DNA of 64,000 bases from Ligula intestinalis (GCA_036362985.1 JAYGXS010000008.1:9524866-9588865), one strand, 5' to 3'. Counted from the first letter of the stretch, positions 11,285-23,439 are shown. The notes: generated by a model not told the origin, from the sequence alone. Numbers and translations: made by a program.

Positions 11285-12205
11285 TAAGGTTGACCTGTGT
11301 CACCACGATCTTCCAGGTCTGGTTTCATAGAAGAAGAGGCAAGTTGTAGGAAGGCCATAGTGGTAGGAACAGGAAGGCATAAAGAAGATTTAGAAGGAGA
11401 TTTGATTGTTGGAGCGCACGTCCAGCCGCGAGGTGGGGGGGAGGGAGGGAGCGAAGCGCTGGCCTGACGCCAATCACCGCATTCAGGTAAGTGTCCAGAG
11501 TAAGGCCGGATTGAGGACAACCTACTAAATAAGGCTAGTCTACTAACGCGGGATCTCGTTGGGTGGATTGAGGCCAGGACGGGGTAGGCGCAAGTTCGCC
11601 AGCAGCGAGGGTTGGCCAGCAGCGAGAGTTCGCCAGCGTCATTTTGCGTCTGACCCCAGAGGCACGCCGAGAACTGCCTTCGCCCGAGGTCCTTTGCCGT
11701 GAATGACCTCGTCTGTGGCCTCACGTTTTAAGAGGGAGCCGAGCGGCAGGGTCACTACAAACTCGCCTTATTTGCCGACGAACTGTATCTCCATGGTCTA
11801 CTTGTGTTTCTGTGATGACTCACTCCACATAAGCAAGCATGACCGAAGTCCCACCGCTCCTGCACTGAAGGTGGCCTCTGCAACAGCCAATCACAGATGC
11901 CACAAAAGCTGGTCTCTCCCGGCGGCGAATAAGACGCAGGCAAGCATAGTTAGATGCATTCTGTCTGGCCACTACCCTTGAAAGGAACAAAACGTCGCCC
12001 GTTCTCGCTGCCACTTGTATGTCCGCTGCTAAAACGCCACTTTGGTCCGGCTGCCTCTCATAGCTGGTCGTGTTCGCCTGAATCAGACTTCTACCATCTA
12101 TTTTCAGTCCCTCTTTGTACACAATATACTGTTCCTACAAATCTGGTTCCTACTGACTTCTCTGCTAAGTAACCATGGTCATAAGATCGCAGTTGTTAGG
12201 GTTTA
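11285..12205. mobile_element. Non-coding element with inverted ends (family of 3895-6095)
   Basis: Inverted ends share a GATCTTCCAGGT..GGTTTCATAG-type block on the left and a TACACAATATACTG..CTAAGTAACC..AAGATCGCAG block on the right. The GC-rich interior has no recognisable protein. Probably a non-autonomous relative of the inverted-repeat PLE at 3895-6095. Confidence 0.45.
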
Positions 12206-12435
12206 ACTTACTCAACCCTCTGTGCTGTTCCGAGCTGACGAGCATCCCGTAGTGTAAAAAGGTTGGCCTGATTGTCTGCTCATTTAAGCTCACTTAAGCT
12301 TTTAGAAAATTCGCATCTTGTTGTACTGCGCACACTTTGATAAGAAATGCACATTTTTGAAATACCGATTGAGTTTTATTAGGAGTATAAGTAAGAGAGA
12401 CTGATATCTAATCCAAAACTTTCTTTTTTTCCCAG

Positions 12436-12459
12436 TGCCCCGAAGGTTCGGAGTCTCTG
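12436..12459 (+). CDS. Micro-exon, 24 nt (CPEGSESL)
   Basis: The acceptor TTCTTTTTTTCCCAG and donor GTAAGT are both close to consensus; 24 nt, phase 0. Confidence 0.65.
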
Positions 12460-12687
12460 GTAAGTAAAATTGCCAGATATCAAACTACGATAACAGTTTC
12501 AAGCGTTTTTTTGTAAACAATTTTTTTCAATTTCGTGGCAGTGCGAAATCATCCTTTCATTGTTAGGATTCCTGCTTCCTGTCTCTGTATTGACTTTTCG
12601 TAGTTGGTTGGTTTCTCCCGGGCACTGCAGCAGCCGATGTAGGGGCCTGCATTCTTAAATTAAGACACGCCGCTGAGCTGTAACCGC

Positions 12688-12925
12688 GTGATGATGAGGA
12701 AGACGACAAGCAAGAGAGCAACCATGATGATGGTAGCAATGATAATGATAACAACAATTATGCTTATATTAGTAGTTGTGATGGTGGTTATGTTGCTGCT
12801 GATGATGATTATGATGGCGGTCGTGTTGGTGGTGGTGGTGGTGGTGGTTTTGGTATTAACGACGATGATGCTGTTGTTTGTGATAATGCTGATAATGAGG
12901 ATGAGGAGGAAGAAGATGATGATGT
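12688..12925. repeat. Low-complexity GAT/GGT triplet tract
   Basis: About 240 bp of imperfect ATG/GAT/GGT triplets. It generates long meaningless Met/Val/Leu frames on + and poly-Ser/Pro frames on -. No evidence of coding. Confidence 0.8.
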
Positions 12926-13467
12926 CGGTGAGAAAGACGGTGACGAATTTTGCACTGCTGCCAAAAGCTTAGATGTTTGCCATCCCAGACGCTTTAATTT
13001 AATTACCCAAGGACAACAAGGAGACAAAGACGCAAGATAGGGAAGCCTTTGCTGCGTGCCTGGTACAGGATATTTAAGCAAGCAAGCGTTACGAAATCGG
13101 ACCAATCAGTTTGTGTCCTCGAGCGAGTGGCGACTAGATTCCTCCGGCTGACATGTAAGAACCCTAATCCTAGCCGCCGCTACGCGCTACGCATCTACAT
13201 GTTTTGTGTGTAGGCAGATCAATGGCGTGGCATGAGATTATCTCGCCAGAACTGCATCCAATCAGGTCTGTTAGAACGTCTCCTAACAATGAAGACCTTA
13301 ACACAAATCAGTTGGTATTAGTTTAAATCTCAGCTTGAACTGTTCCGCTCTGCTCCATTTTCTGTCCTAAAACTTGAACAACTTGAGGAGTAGAAACTTT
13401 TTTTCTGAGTACTAAAAGCTTAAGTTTAAAACGGGAAAAATACCATCGTAAAATTTTCCTTCCATAG

Positions 13468-13491
13468 GTTGCCTTGGCTCCTCAGTGTTCG
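13468..13491 (+). CDS. Micro-exon, 24 nt (VALAPQCS)
   Basis: The acceptor TTTTCCTTCCATAG and donor GTAAGC enclose 24 nt, phase 0. Confidence 0.65.
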
Positions 13492-15371
13492 GTAAGCACA
13501 AGTAACCGCAACTAGTTTGATGCTTTTGTTTGCACTTAACGGACATGTTTGTATGCAGTGGTCTAGGACAGCCTAAATAAGGTGGTTCAATTGCCTTTAG
13601 ATATGTTCATAGTAAAATTACAATGAAGTTCAAAACTTAACTGGGAATCGCTGAAAAGGTGAAATGTTGTCTAAAAATTATTTTGCATGAAAAACACAAG
13701 CAGAAAGACAGAATGAATAATTCGGGGTCCCATTCACCAAATGTTGCGTCAGTAAGTCCACTGAAAACATTTGCCATACGGATTCCTATAATACGATAAA
13801 AATGTTACTATTTAGCTTATCAGTAGAGTAGATGGAGGTTGAATTAAAGGAAATTTGTGGAAAGTATTCAGGAAACCTGAATTCCTGCCATAGTTTCTAG
13901 TACTTAAGTGAGAATCGGGAAAAGGCTAGGGGACTGTTAACGGGTGAAAAGCATGCAATCCAACGTTATTGGCTGGAAGATGCCGGATTGGCTATGTTGT
14001 TATCCGGCGGACTAACTTAATACTCACCCTGACCTTCATCCAGCCGCTAATCTTCCCCTAGTGCTTATATTTAACCTTACGCAAGGCTCGAGCTCAATAC
14101 TGACCCAAACGTAATTTCCAAACAATAAACATAAACTTCGAAGGCCAACTCTAAGTTGAAGGGTGTTAACAGGGACAAACCATATCACTGATGCTCCTGC
14201 AAGCGACATGCTTTACATGCAATTATTTTCGCATTTTACTTAAACTTGTGATGATTTTTAAGGCAATAAATAAATTTTTGTCGGCGTGTGCTTGAAACAT
14301 ACGATGAGATATATTCTGCTAGTTAAGACCAAGAATTTCCCAGTAAACATTGAGCTTATGAAAAAGTGTGCCGCTTGCATCATCCGCCAGAAAAAAAGAA
14401 AATCATCGGAAAAATATATTGCTGAACGGTATAGGAGTACCTGAAGAAAATTGGCGAAGAAACAGTTAAATGTATTTAAAGAGTTTTCGGTGCATGCTGT
14501 GCTTCATTTCTGGATGAAGCATTTAAAAATCTCAAAGTTATTTAAAAGGGGACCAACATAGTACTGCTTCTTTCTGAATAATAAAGGGCGGCGTTCTTGA
14601 TGCATATATGTGTACATTCAACTCGATGGATAGATTTGAGATTGCGGAAGCCAAGGCAAGCACTGTTGTGCACAGGACATAAAGCATGTACTTAGTCGAT
14701 ATAGCTTAAGCCAAGATCCACACTCCTTGCTGAAACCAAGGGAATAGGAGCCCTCGCGTAAACTTGGTCAGCGTCAGCGTTAGCACCAGTACTACTACAC
14801 CTCTTGTTGAAATTGAAGCGATATGTGCCCAATGCTGACTTTAATAAGCGTAACTTACGACTTACAAAATGGTCAGTAATAAGACCAGCAAATATTATCA
14901 CTCAGCTACACACTAGTTAGTAGTATTTAGAAATAGCAGCAGTAGTAGTAGCAGTACGAGCCCTGGCTTCTTAGAGTCACTCAATACCTACTATAGGTGA
15001 GTGAGAGTAAACCGTGCAGAAGTACCCGCGCAAAGTCTACTGTCACTAAAGATTCAGTTAGGTGGTGTTTCTGGCTGCATCCAGAGAAAGCGGCTTACGC
15101 CTGATTCCTGCTCGGTCATCTCGACTTTGTCTTGTCACCGGTTGAAACCGATGAGGGTTTAGAGTGGCGTAGATGGCGGCTCGTCTCCTTTCACTAAACC
15201 TGGCCACAGTCACCGTCCCTGCTCTCGGGCAAATGCTGGACATCACCGATTACGGAGGGCAAACTTACACATGTGTACATTAGCAGCTAATTACGCTTCT
15301 GGCATGGGCAGACCCCAACTTAGAATAAAGGCTTTTAAGGACTTAAGGTTTTATATTCTCCTATCTTTTAG
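13492..15371. other. Long AT-rich intron, no clear feature
   Basis: Mostly unique-looking AT-rich sequence. A GTA/GCA microsatellite lies near 14937-14955, and a GAGCCCTGGCTTCTTAG fragment at about 14958 resembles the terminal-repeat family at 7205. The open frames here have no support. Confidence 0.4.
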
Positions 15372-15401
15372 GGCTCTGAGAACAGCCTATACTCAAATGA
15401 G
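15372..15401 (+). CDS. Micro-exon, 30 nt (GSENSLYSNE)
   Basis: The acceptor TCTCCTATCTTTTAG and donor GTAAAT enclose 30 nt. Phase 0 is open; the third frame has a stop. Confidence 0.55.
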
Positions 15402-15574
15402 GTAAATGCCAATTTTGGCTATTAATTCCTTTTTTGAATAAAGCAAGTCAGTCAGTTTGAACTCACATATCATCCCAGCTACCCGACACCGAAGTCCAGC
15501 TGAGAGTAGAAAACTTATTGTCCGTTATTTATCCAGGCTTTATTTTTGCTCACTGTTATTGACTTCTTTTACAG

Positions 15575-15598
15575 AAAGTAATGGTCGCGTTTGTCTCG
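15575..15598 (+). CDS. Micro-exon, 24 nt (KVMVAFVS)
   Basis: The strong acceptor TTGACTTCTTTTACAG precedes 24 nt open in phase 0. The donor GTCAAG deviates from consensus, so the exon may be poorly spliced or lost. Confidence 0.45.
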
Positions 15599-16244
15599 GT
15601 CAAGCCAGAACCTATCGGCGGACGTCGGGGGGATCAAGATGCTGCCAGGAGTAAAGGGGTAAGATGGACATTATTATTATTATTTCTTAAGTGAATGTGG
15701 TCCCGATTGGCTTGCTTGTAATTCCTCTAGAGCCATTCTGCAAATAAGACATGGTTGCCGCTTTGGCCACTTTACATGCGGAGGCACTGTTATACACAAC
15801 AAGGGTCAGTAAAGCATCTTCCTGACTGAATAGCGGGTATCCCCACTGACATTCTGGTGCTTGCCAGTAGACATTTAGAGCATTTTTTTCGAAGGGTAGA
15901 CGAGTGTCAGGCCAGGTTTATTAAGAGAAGCATAGGCAAATGCCCAATTGGTACCATGTAGTTAATAAATGCATTGGTAAAGCAGAATATTTCAAAAGAG
16001 GTTGTGTACATGATTGCAGGCCAAAGGCGATACGCCAGCTAGTTCGGAAAATTAAACATACACAATTACTCAATTATTCAAAGTAGTATAATCACCATTG
16101 GATTTTATAGTTTTTCATCTTGTTACTCGTAACTACATGATAGTAAAATTGCAGCATAAAGATGAAAAATCAAAAAAGTAAATAAGGAATTTACTTTGCT
16201 TAAAATGGCAAACAGCGTTTACGAATTGTGGCGAATTTTCGCAT

Positions 16245-17126
16245 TCCAGGAATGTGAATATTTTGAGAAGAAGAATTTTTGAACACTGGAATAATCATTT
16301 TATTAGCCTGGGCTTTCGGGCTTCTGCAGGAGCTCATCGTCAGAGTAGGGAAAAACAGCAACAAATGAGGTGGCAAGTCCTAGCGTGTGCACAGAACAGC
16401 CAAAAGTTGAATGGGCAGAAAAGCAATAATTGTGGGGTTGTACCGTTGACTTGCTACTGTGAATTTTATCAGTATGTGTTAGTGGGCGAGATCGAGGTGG
16501 TGGGTGGGAATATTTACAGAAATAAAATCATCAACGAAAACAAACAATATTCTATAGGGCAAATGTCAATCATAAGTCATTGGGAAGGGGGGAGGGACAG
16601 GACCGCCAGTGCCGTGAGTCTTGAGATACCTGCGCAAGGCAACATTTGAGAGCGCCAGCTCGATGCATCGGTTAGCTGAGTTGTCATCCGATGACCAGGC
16701 TTCAATTAGTTCTCGGCTCCTCTTGCTGCTTGTGTTGGAAATTATTTTCGCAGCTGCGAAGTTGAACTTATGACCCATCTTGTAGGTGTGGGCGGCCACT
16801 TGCGAAGATTCATCACCCCGTTGAACAGCCGACTTGTGTTCGTGTATGCGCGAACCCAGCATACGTCCAGTTTGTCCCGTGTAAATTACAGAACAGCTTA
16901 TACATGGTATGCGATACACTACACCTGACTGGTCATTGGGATTTATTCGATCCTTGATCCTGATGACCCGGCTGCGCATTGTAGCCTTGGGACGATGTGC
17001 GATTCCAACGCCTATTCCCGCGGCAATACGCTCGGTCGCTTCCGACACGTCTTTGATATATGGCAGCGTATGCCAAATCGTGGGGGCGGTTCTGTTTGGG
17101 GCCTCGGAGGGCAGATACGTAGGCAT
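16245..17126 (-). mobile_element. PLE 3' part: GIY-YIG endonuclease plus terminal relic
   Basis: A 186-residue frame (17126-16566) has a well-preserved GIY-YIG domain at residues about 69-145: VVYRIPCISCSVIYTGQTGR, then RIHEH, SSQVAAHTYKMGHKFNF and ELIEAW with the likely catalytic glutamate. Downstream (16345-16280) is a degraded hammerhead-like end (CTGACGA core kept, GAAAC/GTC junction altered). The reverse transcriptase is missing, so the copy is dead. Confidence 0.75.
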
Positions 17127-17269
17127 CGGCCTATGAAGGCTTTAGGATAACCCTTCTGCATAAACTGGTCGGGCAGATGTTAGATCAGCTAACATAATAT
17201 CAAGCTAATCCATATAAGCTGGCATGCGGGTTTTTGGTTGTGTGAGTTTGTGGGAGTCCCTAACCGAAC

Positions 17270-17830
17270 ACAGGTAGTTAGTTCTTTTCTATTGAACTTC
17301 AATGCTTTATTCGTTCAATTCTTTTTCCTGGTCAAGCATATTTGCCAATCTGTTCACTGTCTACATAGGTATGTGCAGAATAAATTCACTAAATACACGC
17401 GACGAATTTTTCCGCAGTAGGCTCATTTGTCATTTTTTTTAAGTCCACTTCATGGTTTACCATACTTAATTCAGTGAAAAATATGCTCGTACTTCTTACA
17501 CTTTTAGCATAAGGCTGGATTGCATAAGCTAGCTTGAAAAAACTTTAATACATTTGCAGATGATAGCTTAAGCAATTGCCTATTTGACGGTTTCAAAGCC
17601 TCTTTGCCCTAACTAATACGTTGTTCAGACAAGCGATAACGCTTTGATGCAATCAATCGTTAGCTCGAATGTCTATGTTCATTCTCTGAAACTGCATCCA
17701 GTTGCTTTGTTCAATGCCAATTACCTTCAAGTCCTCAACTTTCTACGTCAGCGCTTTCAGATCGGAAGTTAGATGCGTGCTTAGATCACGTCGGGGCCAG
17801 CCAATTGTAGCGGTCTAGGTAGTAGTTGTA
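17270..17830. repeat. Segmental duplication D1, copy 1 (mate 20300-20945)
   Basis: Long collinear similarity with 20300-20945, including CCTGGTCA..CATATTT, GTAGGCTCATTTGTCATT/GTAGACTCATTTGTCATT and TAAGGCTGGATTGCATAAGC/TAAGGCTAGATTGCATAAGC. Non-coding. It marks duplication of an exon-bearing block. Confidence 0.75.
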
Positions 17831-17839
17831 CTAAGGGTA

Positions 17840-18180
17840 CTTAAAACATCAGACCGCGTCCCAGGTTGTTGGTAAAGGCAAATGTCACCAGAAGGAGGGT
17901 TTTATTGTGTACAGGACTCCCACTTACTGTCTCAGACGACAGTGCCACTGGTGAAGTCACGATTAGTGTTGACGGCGTCCAGTTAGGCTTGAAAGCGTAT
18001 GAGACAATGGTGGCAGTTGCCTTAGTAGGATTGCGGAGCAGGTCAAAGTGTTCTCCGCTGGGCGAGTGTGACATTACTCGAGAAGTGTCGTGTCTGGAGG
18101 CGTAGACTGTATCGCCCGAGGGTGTGAGAAAGGGACATGTTCAACTGGCGCTTGGGCAGCTGTGACAACCTGGATGCACG
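17840..18180. repeat. Dispersed repeat family B, copy 1
   Basis: Shares a CCAGGTTGTTGGTAAAG block, a CACCAGAAGGAGGG block and TTTATTGTGTACAGGACTCC with 22260-22450, and more distantly with 39500-40080 and 44930-45760. The AATAAA on the - strand suggests retroelement terminal sequence read leftward. Confidence 0.6.
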
Positions 18181-18269
18181 TGTGTCAGCGTCTGAAAGTG
18201 CTGACTGAGATAGTGGATGACCTTGAGGAAGGTGGCCTTGAATTCGGACACAGCAATATTAGGCGCCAG

Positions 18270-18350
18270 CTACCAGTATTCGTGTTGAAGGGTTCCACCC
18301 CTCCACCCAAGAGGGACGCGCTGGCCGCAAAAAACGAAAACATATCTAAC
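18270..18350 (+). CDS. Larger symmetric exon, 81 nt (Lys/Pro type, copy 1)
   Basis: Encodes 27 residues including STPPPKRDALAAKNENISN, followed by GTGAGACTTGTGGG, the same donor context as the exon at 19169-19264. The acceptor is inferred (CGCCAG) and lacks a good pyrimidine tract, so the 5' edge is uncertain. It is the most diverged of four related exons. Confidence 0.4.
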
Positions 18351-19168
18351 GTGAGACTTGTGGGTTAATCAAACCTGATTATTAGTTGTGTTGGATTGGA
18401 TTACAGATGCGGAAAGTCAAATCCTCTTCTGAACATTTTTTAATAGCTTTTTAAAAAAACTGTTTTAAGGTGTTTATGCGAGTGTCTTCAGCTGACTTGT
18501 GTCAGATCCGATGTCTCGAAATCTCTTTCTCGTATGTAACTTCTACATCCGATGTATGATATTGGTATAATTAATACGTTCAAAAGCCATAAAAGAAGAG
18601 ATAAAGCCTTTGTGCATCCTTTACAAAACATTAAGTTCACAGACGCACCTTGGTTTAACGAAGGCAGACGAGTCTAGTTAAGTTGTTTGATTTGGGAAAC
18701 GACTGACATTCTTCGCCAAGACGCATGCAAACACGTCAGGAAGTTGCATGTCATTACTGACGTTAAGCAGTCGAGAAGGTTAACGCAACGGAGGAGGAAA
18801 ATTAATCTATCGAATTAACACCAAACTCAGTCGATGCGCGATGAAAACCTTTGCTCGAGTTTCTGCATTTTACGTCTTGACGATGGTGAGTGAAATAGAC
18901 GCTGCGAAAAGTTCGCAGTTCAATAAGTATTATCCGGAGAAATCTTACTCCATGTGGAATTATCATTCTAGCCCTCACCGCTTTACTGTTCCGAGGCGGT
19001 AAATTCTTACCATTTTTACTACTCTCCGAAATTCCTAATACGACCTTCAAAATCTAGAATAATTTGATCGTCCCATTAGTGGCCCATAAATAGTGTTGGT
19101 CGGGAAATGAAAATTTGTTCCTCAGAAGCGGACCAAACATGCTCTTGTGATGCTTTCTGTCACTACAG

Positions 19169-19264
19169 GAACCCAACAAAATCAAGTCTTCTATGTTCGG
19201 TTGTTTTACCGGTTCGTGTAAGGCGGACGCTAAGGACGCAAACAAGGACAAACCCGTATCCAAG
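19169..19264 (+). CDS. Larger symmetric exon, 96 nt (EPNK type, copy 2)
   Basis: Acceptor TTTCTGTCACTACAG, donor GTGAGACTTGTG. Encodes 32 residues beginning EPNKIKSSMFGCFTGSC and ending in a Lys/Asp-rich KDANKDKPVSK. The start matches the 75-nt exons at 22872 and 25052. Two of the three frames are open, but only frame 0 agrees with its paralogues. Confidence 0.6.
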
Positions 19265-19674
19265 GTGAGACTTGTGTGGCAATCAAAAATAGGCCGAAAG
19301 TTAGAGCATCATCATCTGAACAGCCTTTGATAACCTTTTAAGACTGTATGAAGAATCTTTTTCCTGGGGAAAATTTGACGATCCTGCAAACAGCAAAATT
19401 TATTGGGTCCATTAATTTTGAGCGTGCTCGTCAGTTGCTTCCTCTTGTTGCATAAAGTGAATAACGTAAGAGGAAATACAAAATCGAATTCATACAGAAA
19501 AATCGATACAAAAGGCAAGGTCACGGGAAATACCCAAGAGGCAAGCAAGAGACGGTAACTTAGCGCCATAGAAAGAACATATTATGCTGCAGAACTTATA
19601 GTTTGCAATCCACCCAAGCACTTACCAATTCATGATGCGAACGATGCTTTGCCATTGCACGCTACTTGAAATTG

Positions 19675-19984
19675 TGTTTGCGAATTGACATGCACTTGCG
19701 GATGCAAGTACATAGGGCGAACGCAAAGGCAATTGGCCGCGAGAGCCAAGGAGCACTTACCTAACTGGTTATGGAAACAAGAAAATAGAACTCCCAGTTC
19801 ATCGATTACCGAACATCTGTTGGATACGGGCCATTCTGTGCACCCAAAAACCTCTTTCCGAGTACTTGTTCGGACACGAACAACTCGTACCTTAGACTAC
19901 CTGGAGGTATTTTACACACGGCTAATTAAACCTGACCTTTGTAAACAACTGGAGCATGTAGTGAACATAACTCTGCCGTGGTAA
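19675..19984 (+). pseudogene. GIY-YIG endonuclease fragment of a PLE, C-terminal end
   Basis: The frame reads CTCGCKYIGRTQRQLAARAK followed by an EH motif, then ITEHLLDTGH and LDYLEVFYTRLIKP, the pattern of the PLE GIY-YIG nuclease C-terminal part. It is 5'-truncated and followed by a natural-looking stop at 19984. It is more similar to the 23.6/26.3 kb fragments than to the VAAH-type copies. Confidence 0.65.
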
Positions 19985-20299
19985 CACCGGCTCCCTGTTT
20001 ACACATTCCCCTTCCCAACCTGTTTGCCTCAACGTTTATTCCCCGTTTTTGCCGCCCACAGCGTTTTTTCTTACTTTATTGATTACCTCTTGGCCACTTC
20101 CTCTGACCTAGCTGTCTTGAATTCAATTTTGCATTTCTTTTTACGTTATTTACGTTACACAACGAGCGGAAGCAACTGATGAGCACTCTCGAAATCCATG
20201 GGCCGAAAACATTTTGCTGTTAACACTTCCTTCGAATTTTAAAACTGTGTTGGGCAACAGTAGTTTAAGTAGTGGAACTTATGCGCAGGGCCGTACATG

Positions 20300-20945
20300 T
20301 GAAGTTAGTTCTTTTCCATTGAAATTCAATCCTTTTTCCTGGTCAGCCATATTTTCCATTCTGCTCAGTGTCTGCACAATTGTATGCCGAAAAAATTCAT
20401 TAAATGCATGCGAGGAATGCTTCGGCAGTAGACTCATTTGTCATTGTTCCTTAAGTCCACTTCACGGTTTACCAAACTTTGTAGCATTTAATTTAACGAA
20501 AAATATGCTGATATTCCACAACGCACTCATAATTCTTATAACTTTAACATAAGGCTAGATTGCATAAGCCAGCTTGAAACAACTTAAATAAGTTTTTAGA
20601 TGGTGGCCTAAGTAATTGCCTATGTGAAGGTTTCAAAACCCCTTTGTCCTAACTAATACGATTATCAAACAACCTATAACGCTTTTTTGCAATGAATCGT
20701 TAGCTCAAATGTCCATGTTGATTTTCCGAAGCCAATCAAATTCACTATTTCTTATGCTTGTACAGCTACCAAAGAACACTGGGCCTTGTTGCCGGTGCCC
20801 AACATTGTTGCATGTGGTTTCCTTGTTCAAGGTCAATTACCTCGAAGTACTCCGCTATCTACGTTAGCGTTTTTCAGATAAGAATGTAAATGCATGTTTA
20901 GATCAAGTCGGGGTTACCGATTTCTAGCGGGCTAGGTAGTATCAG
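20300..20945. repeat. Segmental duplication D1, copy 2
   Basis: Mate of 17270-17830, with an extra segment of about 100 bp near 20740-20820. Non-coding intron sequence. Confidence 0.75.
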
Positions 20946-21420
20946 TATATGTAGGGATATGTAGGAAAGATTCCTTTGAGTGCCCTTTTTGTACAGTGGT
21001 AGCAGAAAATTTGTCGCTCACACTGTTGGCGAGGCCAGTTGTCCTGTGTCATAGGATGAAAATAGGAGCAAACAGTGAAAAAACTCCTCAGGGATAGTTA
21101 GGAGAAAAACTGTCGCTCTTGTGGGGGTAATGCGTGGGATTTAGGAAAAAAAAGGGGGTTCCAACGGGGGGGCATTGCAAAGGTTCCCAGGATCATCACT
21201 GTGTGGAAGCCGCACCCTGATTCTTCCTTGCTGATTGCAGAGTCCGCCAACGGAATTGGAAAATTAGAGGCATCCGTCCAGATCGTCGACAGTCCGCTTT
21301 GGGTCGAACCAAGGGTGACTGTTTAGGCCGTCAGATCTGGTTGATAAGATCGCTAGCGGGGTAATCACGGTACGCAGATAGCCAAGTACGGTAGACCGCG
21401 GAGACCTTCGCATGAGGCTG
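20941..21420. repeat. Segmental duplication D2, copy 1 (mate 25630-26110)
   Basis: Near-identical blocks such as GGCGAGGCCAGTTGTCCTG, AGAAAAACTGTCGCTCTTGT and CATCCGTCCAGATCGTCGAC recur in the same order in the mate. Confidence 0.8.
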
Positions 21421-21498
21421 TGCGTGGGAGGGCGTTATAAATAGCAAACGTGAATGGATATAAAAACTAATACTACTGAAAAATTGAAAGTAGTATTA

Positions 21499-22311
21499 TT
21501 ATTGTAAATTGTCAGTTCCGAGCCATCGTGCACTGATATATCGATCTAGTTTTCGCTTAAAACCTTCTAGCGATTCCGACATAACCACGTCCTGAGGAAG
21601 CGCATTCCACGCTCCGACAACCATGTTTGAGAAGAAGTGTTTCCGAGCGTCCAGCCTGGCCCCTGTCACCTTTAATTTGAGAGGATGACCCCTCAGATTC
21701 GTGGTATTTGCTAATTCGAAAAAATCTCTTGATATAAGGCAGCAGTCTTGAAGACGTAATAGGTGGAATGCTAGTTTTAGGTCCCCCCGAAGCTGCCTGT
21801 AGCACAATGGGAAGAGGTTGAGTTCCGACAGCCGTGTTTCATAAGGCTGCGAGCCCTGTACCATGACAAGTTTGGTTGGGTACCGTTGTACCTTTTCCAG
21901 GATGTTGATGTTTTTCGTGGCCCAGGGTCTCCAAGCTTTGATAGCGAATTCTAGGTGCAGTTGTCCGAAGGTTCTGAAGACTTTTGTGAAGCACTCTTCA
22001 TTAAAGGTAGAAAAAGCTCGTTTGACGAGGTATAGGATCGACATCGCGGACTTGGCTACCTTTGTGCAATGCAGGGATGGTTTAAGCGAGGGCGTGATCC
22101 AGACTCCCAAGTCTTTCTGGGCATTCACTTCCGCCAATGGTATGTCATTCCGTCGGTAAGCCGTGCCATTTGAAGAAACGGATTTGCCGACTCGAATGGT
22201 GGTGCGCTTGCTCTCATTGAACGGTAAGAGCCAGTACGCCGACCAAGTTGTGCTAAGACTACTAAAAATATCAAACCGCATCCCAGGTTGTTGGTAAAGA
22301 ACAAAAGTCAC
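21499..22311 (-). pseudogene. Non-LTR retrotransposon reverse transcriptase, C-terminal fragment
   Basis: A 270-residue open frame matches the thumb/connection end of CR1/jockey-like RT proteins: AQKDLGVWITPSLKPSLHC, then SILYLVKRAFSTFNEECF, HLEFAIKAWRPW, LEKVQRYPTKLV, YETRLSELNLFPLCYRQLRG and AWNALPQDVV. The catalytic palm is absent. The frame is long and uninterrupted, so the insertion is comparatively young. Confidence 0.8.
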
Positions 22312-22450
22312 CAGAAGGAGGGATTTATTGTGTACAGGACTCCCACTTGCTGTCTCGGACGGCAGTGGCCACTGGTGAAGTCAGGGTTAGTCTCCAGTTA
22401 GCCTTGAGTGCGTATGAGACGGTGGTGGCATCCGCTTGAGTAAGATTGCG
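22260..22450. repeat. Dispersed repeat family B, copy 2
   Basis: Closely matches 17840-18060 through CACCAGAAGGAGGGATTTA and TTGTGTACAGGACTCCCACT. It abuts the non-LTR retrotransposon fragment. Confidence 0.65.
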
Positions 22451-22719
22451 GAGCAAGATGAATGTATGTCGTTCGCCAATCTAGTAGAGGAATAATAAAG
22501 TTCCGCTCGCAATGCAAACCCGCCAGACCGGCACATAGGGTCCGATGATTGATTCAAATCTGCCACCATCCCCTAATAATAAGTGAGCCTTGAAGTCATT
22601 CTGGTGAATTCTAGATGACTGCTTAGGATATCCTGCCTGGGCAGACAGCCTGCTGTTTCACTATTGGTGGATTCTATACGTGCAGTAGGCTGTGCAGTTG
22701 TAACTTTACAGCTGTCGGC

Positions 22720-22802
22720 GTGCCTTCGTTGCTAAATTTGTATAATTTTGGTTGCACTGAAGCCTTCCCTGCTGATGTAGATTCGAATCCCACCGAGGGC
22801 AC
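22720..22802 (+). tRNA. tRNA-like sequence (83 nt), probably a pseudogene
   Basis: The ends GTGCCTT and GAGGGCAC can form an acceptor stem, and GATTCGAATCC is B-box/T-loop-like. The 83-nt length would suit a class II tRNA with a variable arm. The anticodon arm is not convincing, and the T stem is weaker than in the duplicate at 24900. Likely a pseudogene or SINE head. Confidence 0.3.
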
Positions 22803-22871
22803 GAATATTTCACAATTATATCAACTGAATTATTTAAATTAGCCAAAATGTCTTTCTCCCTGCCACTTCAG

Positions 22872-22946
22872 CAACCCAACAAGGCTACGGCTTCCTCTCC
22901 GTCCAAGGAAAGCGCAATTATCCCGAACAAGGAAAAGGTATTTAAG
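22872..22946 (+). CDS. Larger symmetric exon, 75 nt (copy 3)
   Basis: Acceptor TGCCACTTCAG, donor GTGAGA. Encodes QPNKATASSPSKESAIIPNK followed by EKVFK. Phase 0 is shared with the copy at 25052, and frame 3 ends in a stop. Lys/Ser/Pro-rich, no membrane segment. Confidence 0.65.
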
Positions 22947-23439
22947 GTGAGAGTTGTGCGTAAATTCAAAATAGGTTATAGTTGTTCAGCGATGATATCC
23001 ACGTAAGCATTCAGGAGGTCAGGATAAGCGAGCGAACGTTTTCGATTAATTCAGCATCAGGCATCAGACGAAAGTTTAAGCAACCAATCAGTAGTAACTA
23101 GAGGAAACAGGGGGGAGGTGTAAAGGGATCAAAGGGGGTCAGATTCTAGTCTTAATTGGAGACCAGAGGGGGGGGGGGGCGCAAAGGATAGGGGGAGGAG
23201 AAAGGGTGCAACAATTAGTTGATGTCTTCCCGTCGCCCTTGATGCAAGGTGTCATCGTTTCGTGACGGTGTGAGTAGTCCGGGGATACTAGCTGTCGCAG
23301 CCTCGTCACTGTTTTGCAGCGTGGCAAGAAACGTGGACGCGGATGTTGATTAAGCTTTCGGCCACGGGACCCTTAGGGGCGCTACAAACCTCTTCTGTGC
23401 ACATAAGACTGGGTTAGTGAGGCTTATAGCGACTGCCAT

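Larger units (their letters stand above)
22450..23390. repeat. Segmental duplication D3, copy 1 (mate 24590-25630)
   Basis: Collinear with 24590-25630, including the tRNA-like sequence, the 75-nt exon and a GGGGGAGGTGT..GGGATCAAAGGGGGTC..polyG block. The duplication therefore copied a complete exon with its flanking introns. Confidence 0.85.

Noticed and set aside
12688..12972. 94-codon frame rich in Met and Val
   Set aside because: Pure translation of a triplet microsatellite.
13701..13751. 51-nt phase-0 interval ending at GTAAGT
   Set aside because: Acceptor (AAAAACACAAG) has no pyrimidine tract.
14975..14996. Interval between CTTAG and GTGAGT
   Set aside because: 22 nt, and the sequence resembles the terminal-repeat family at 7205.
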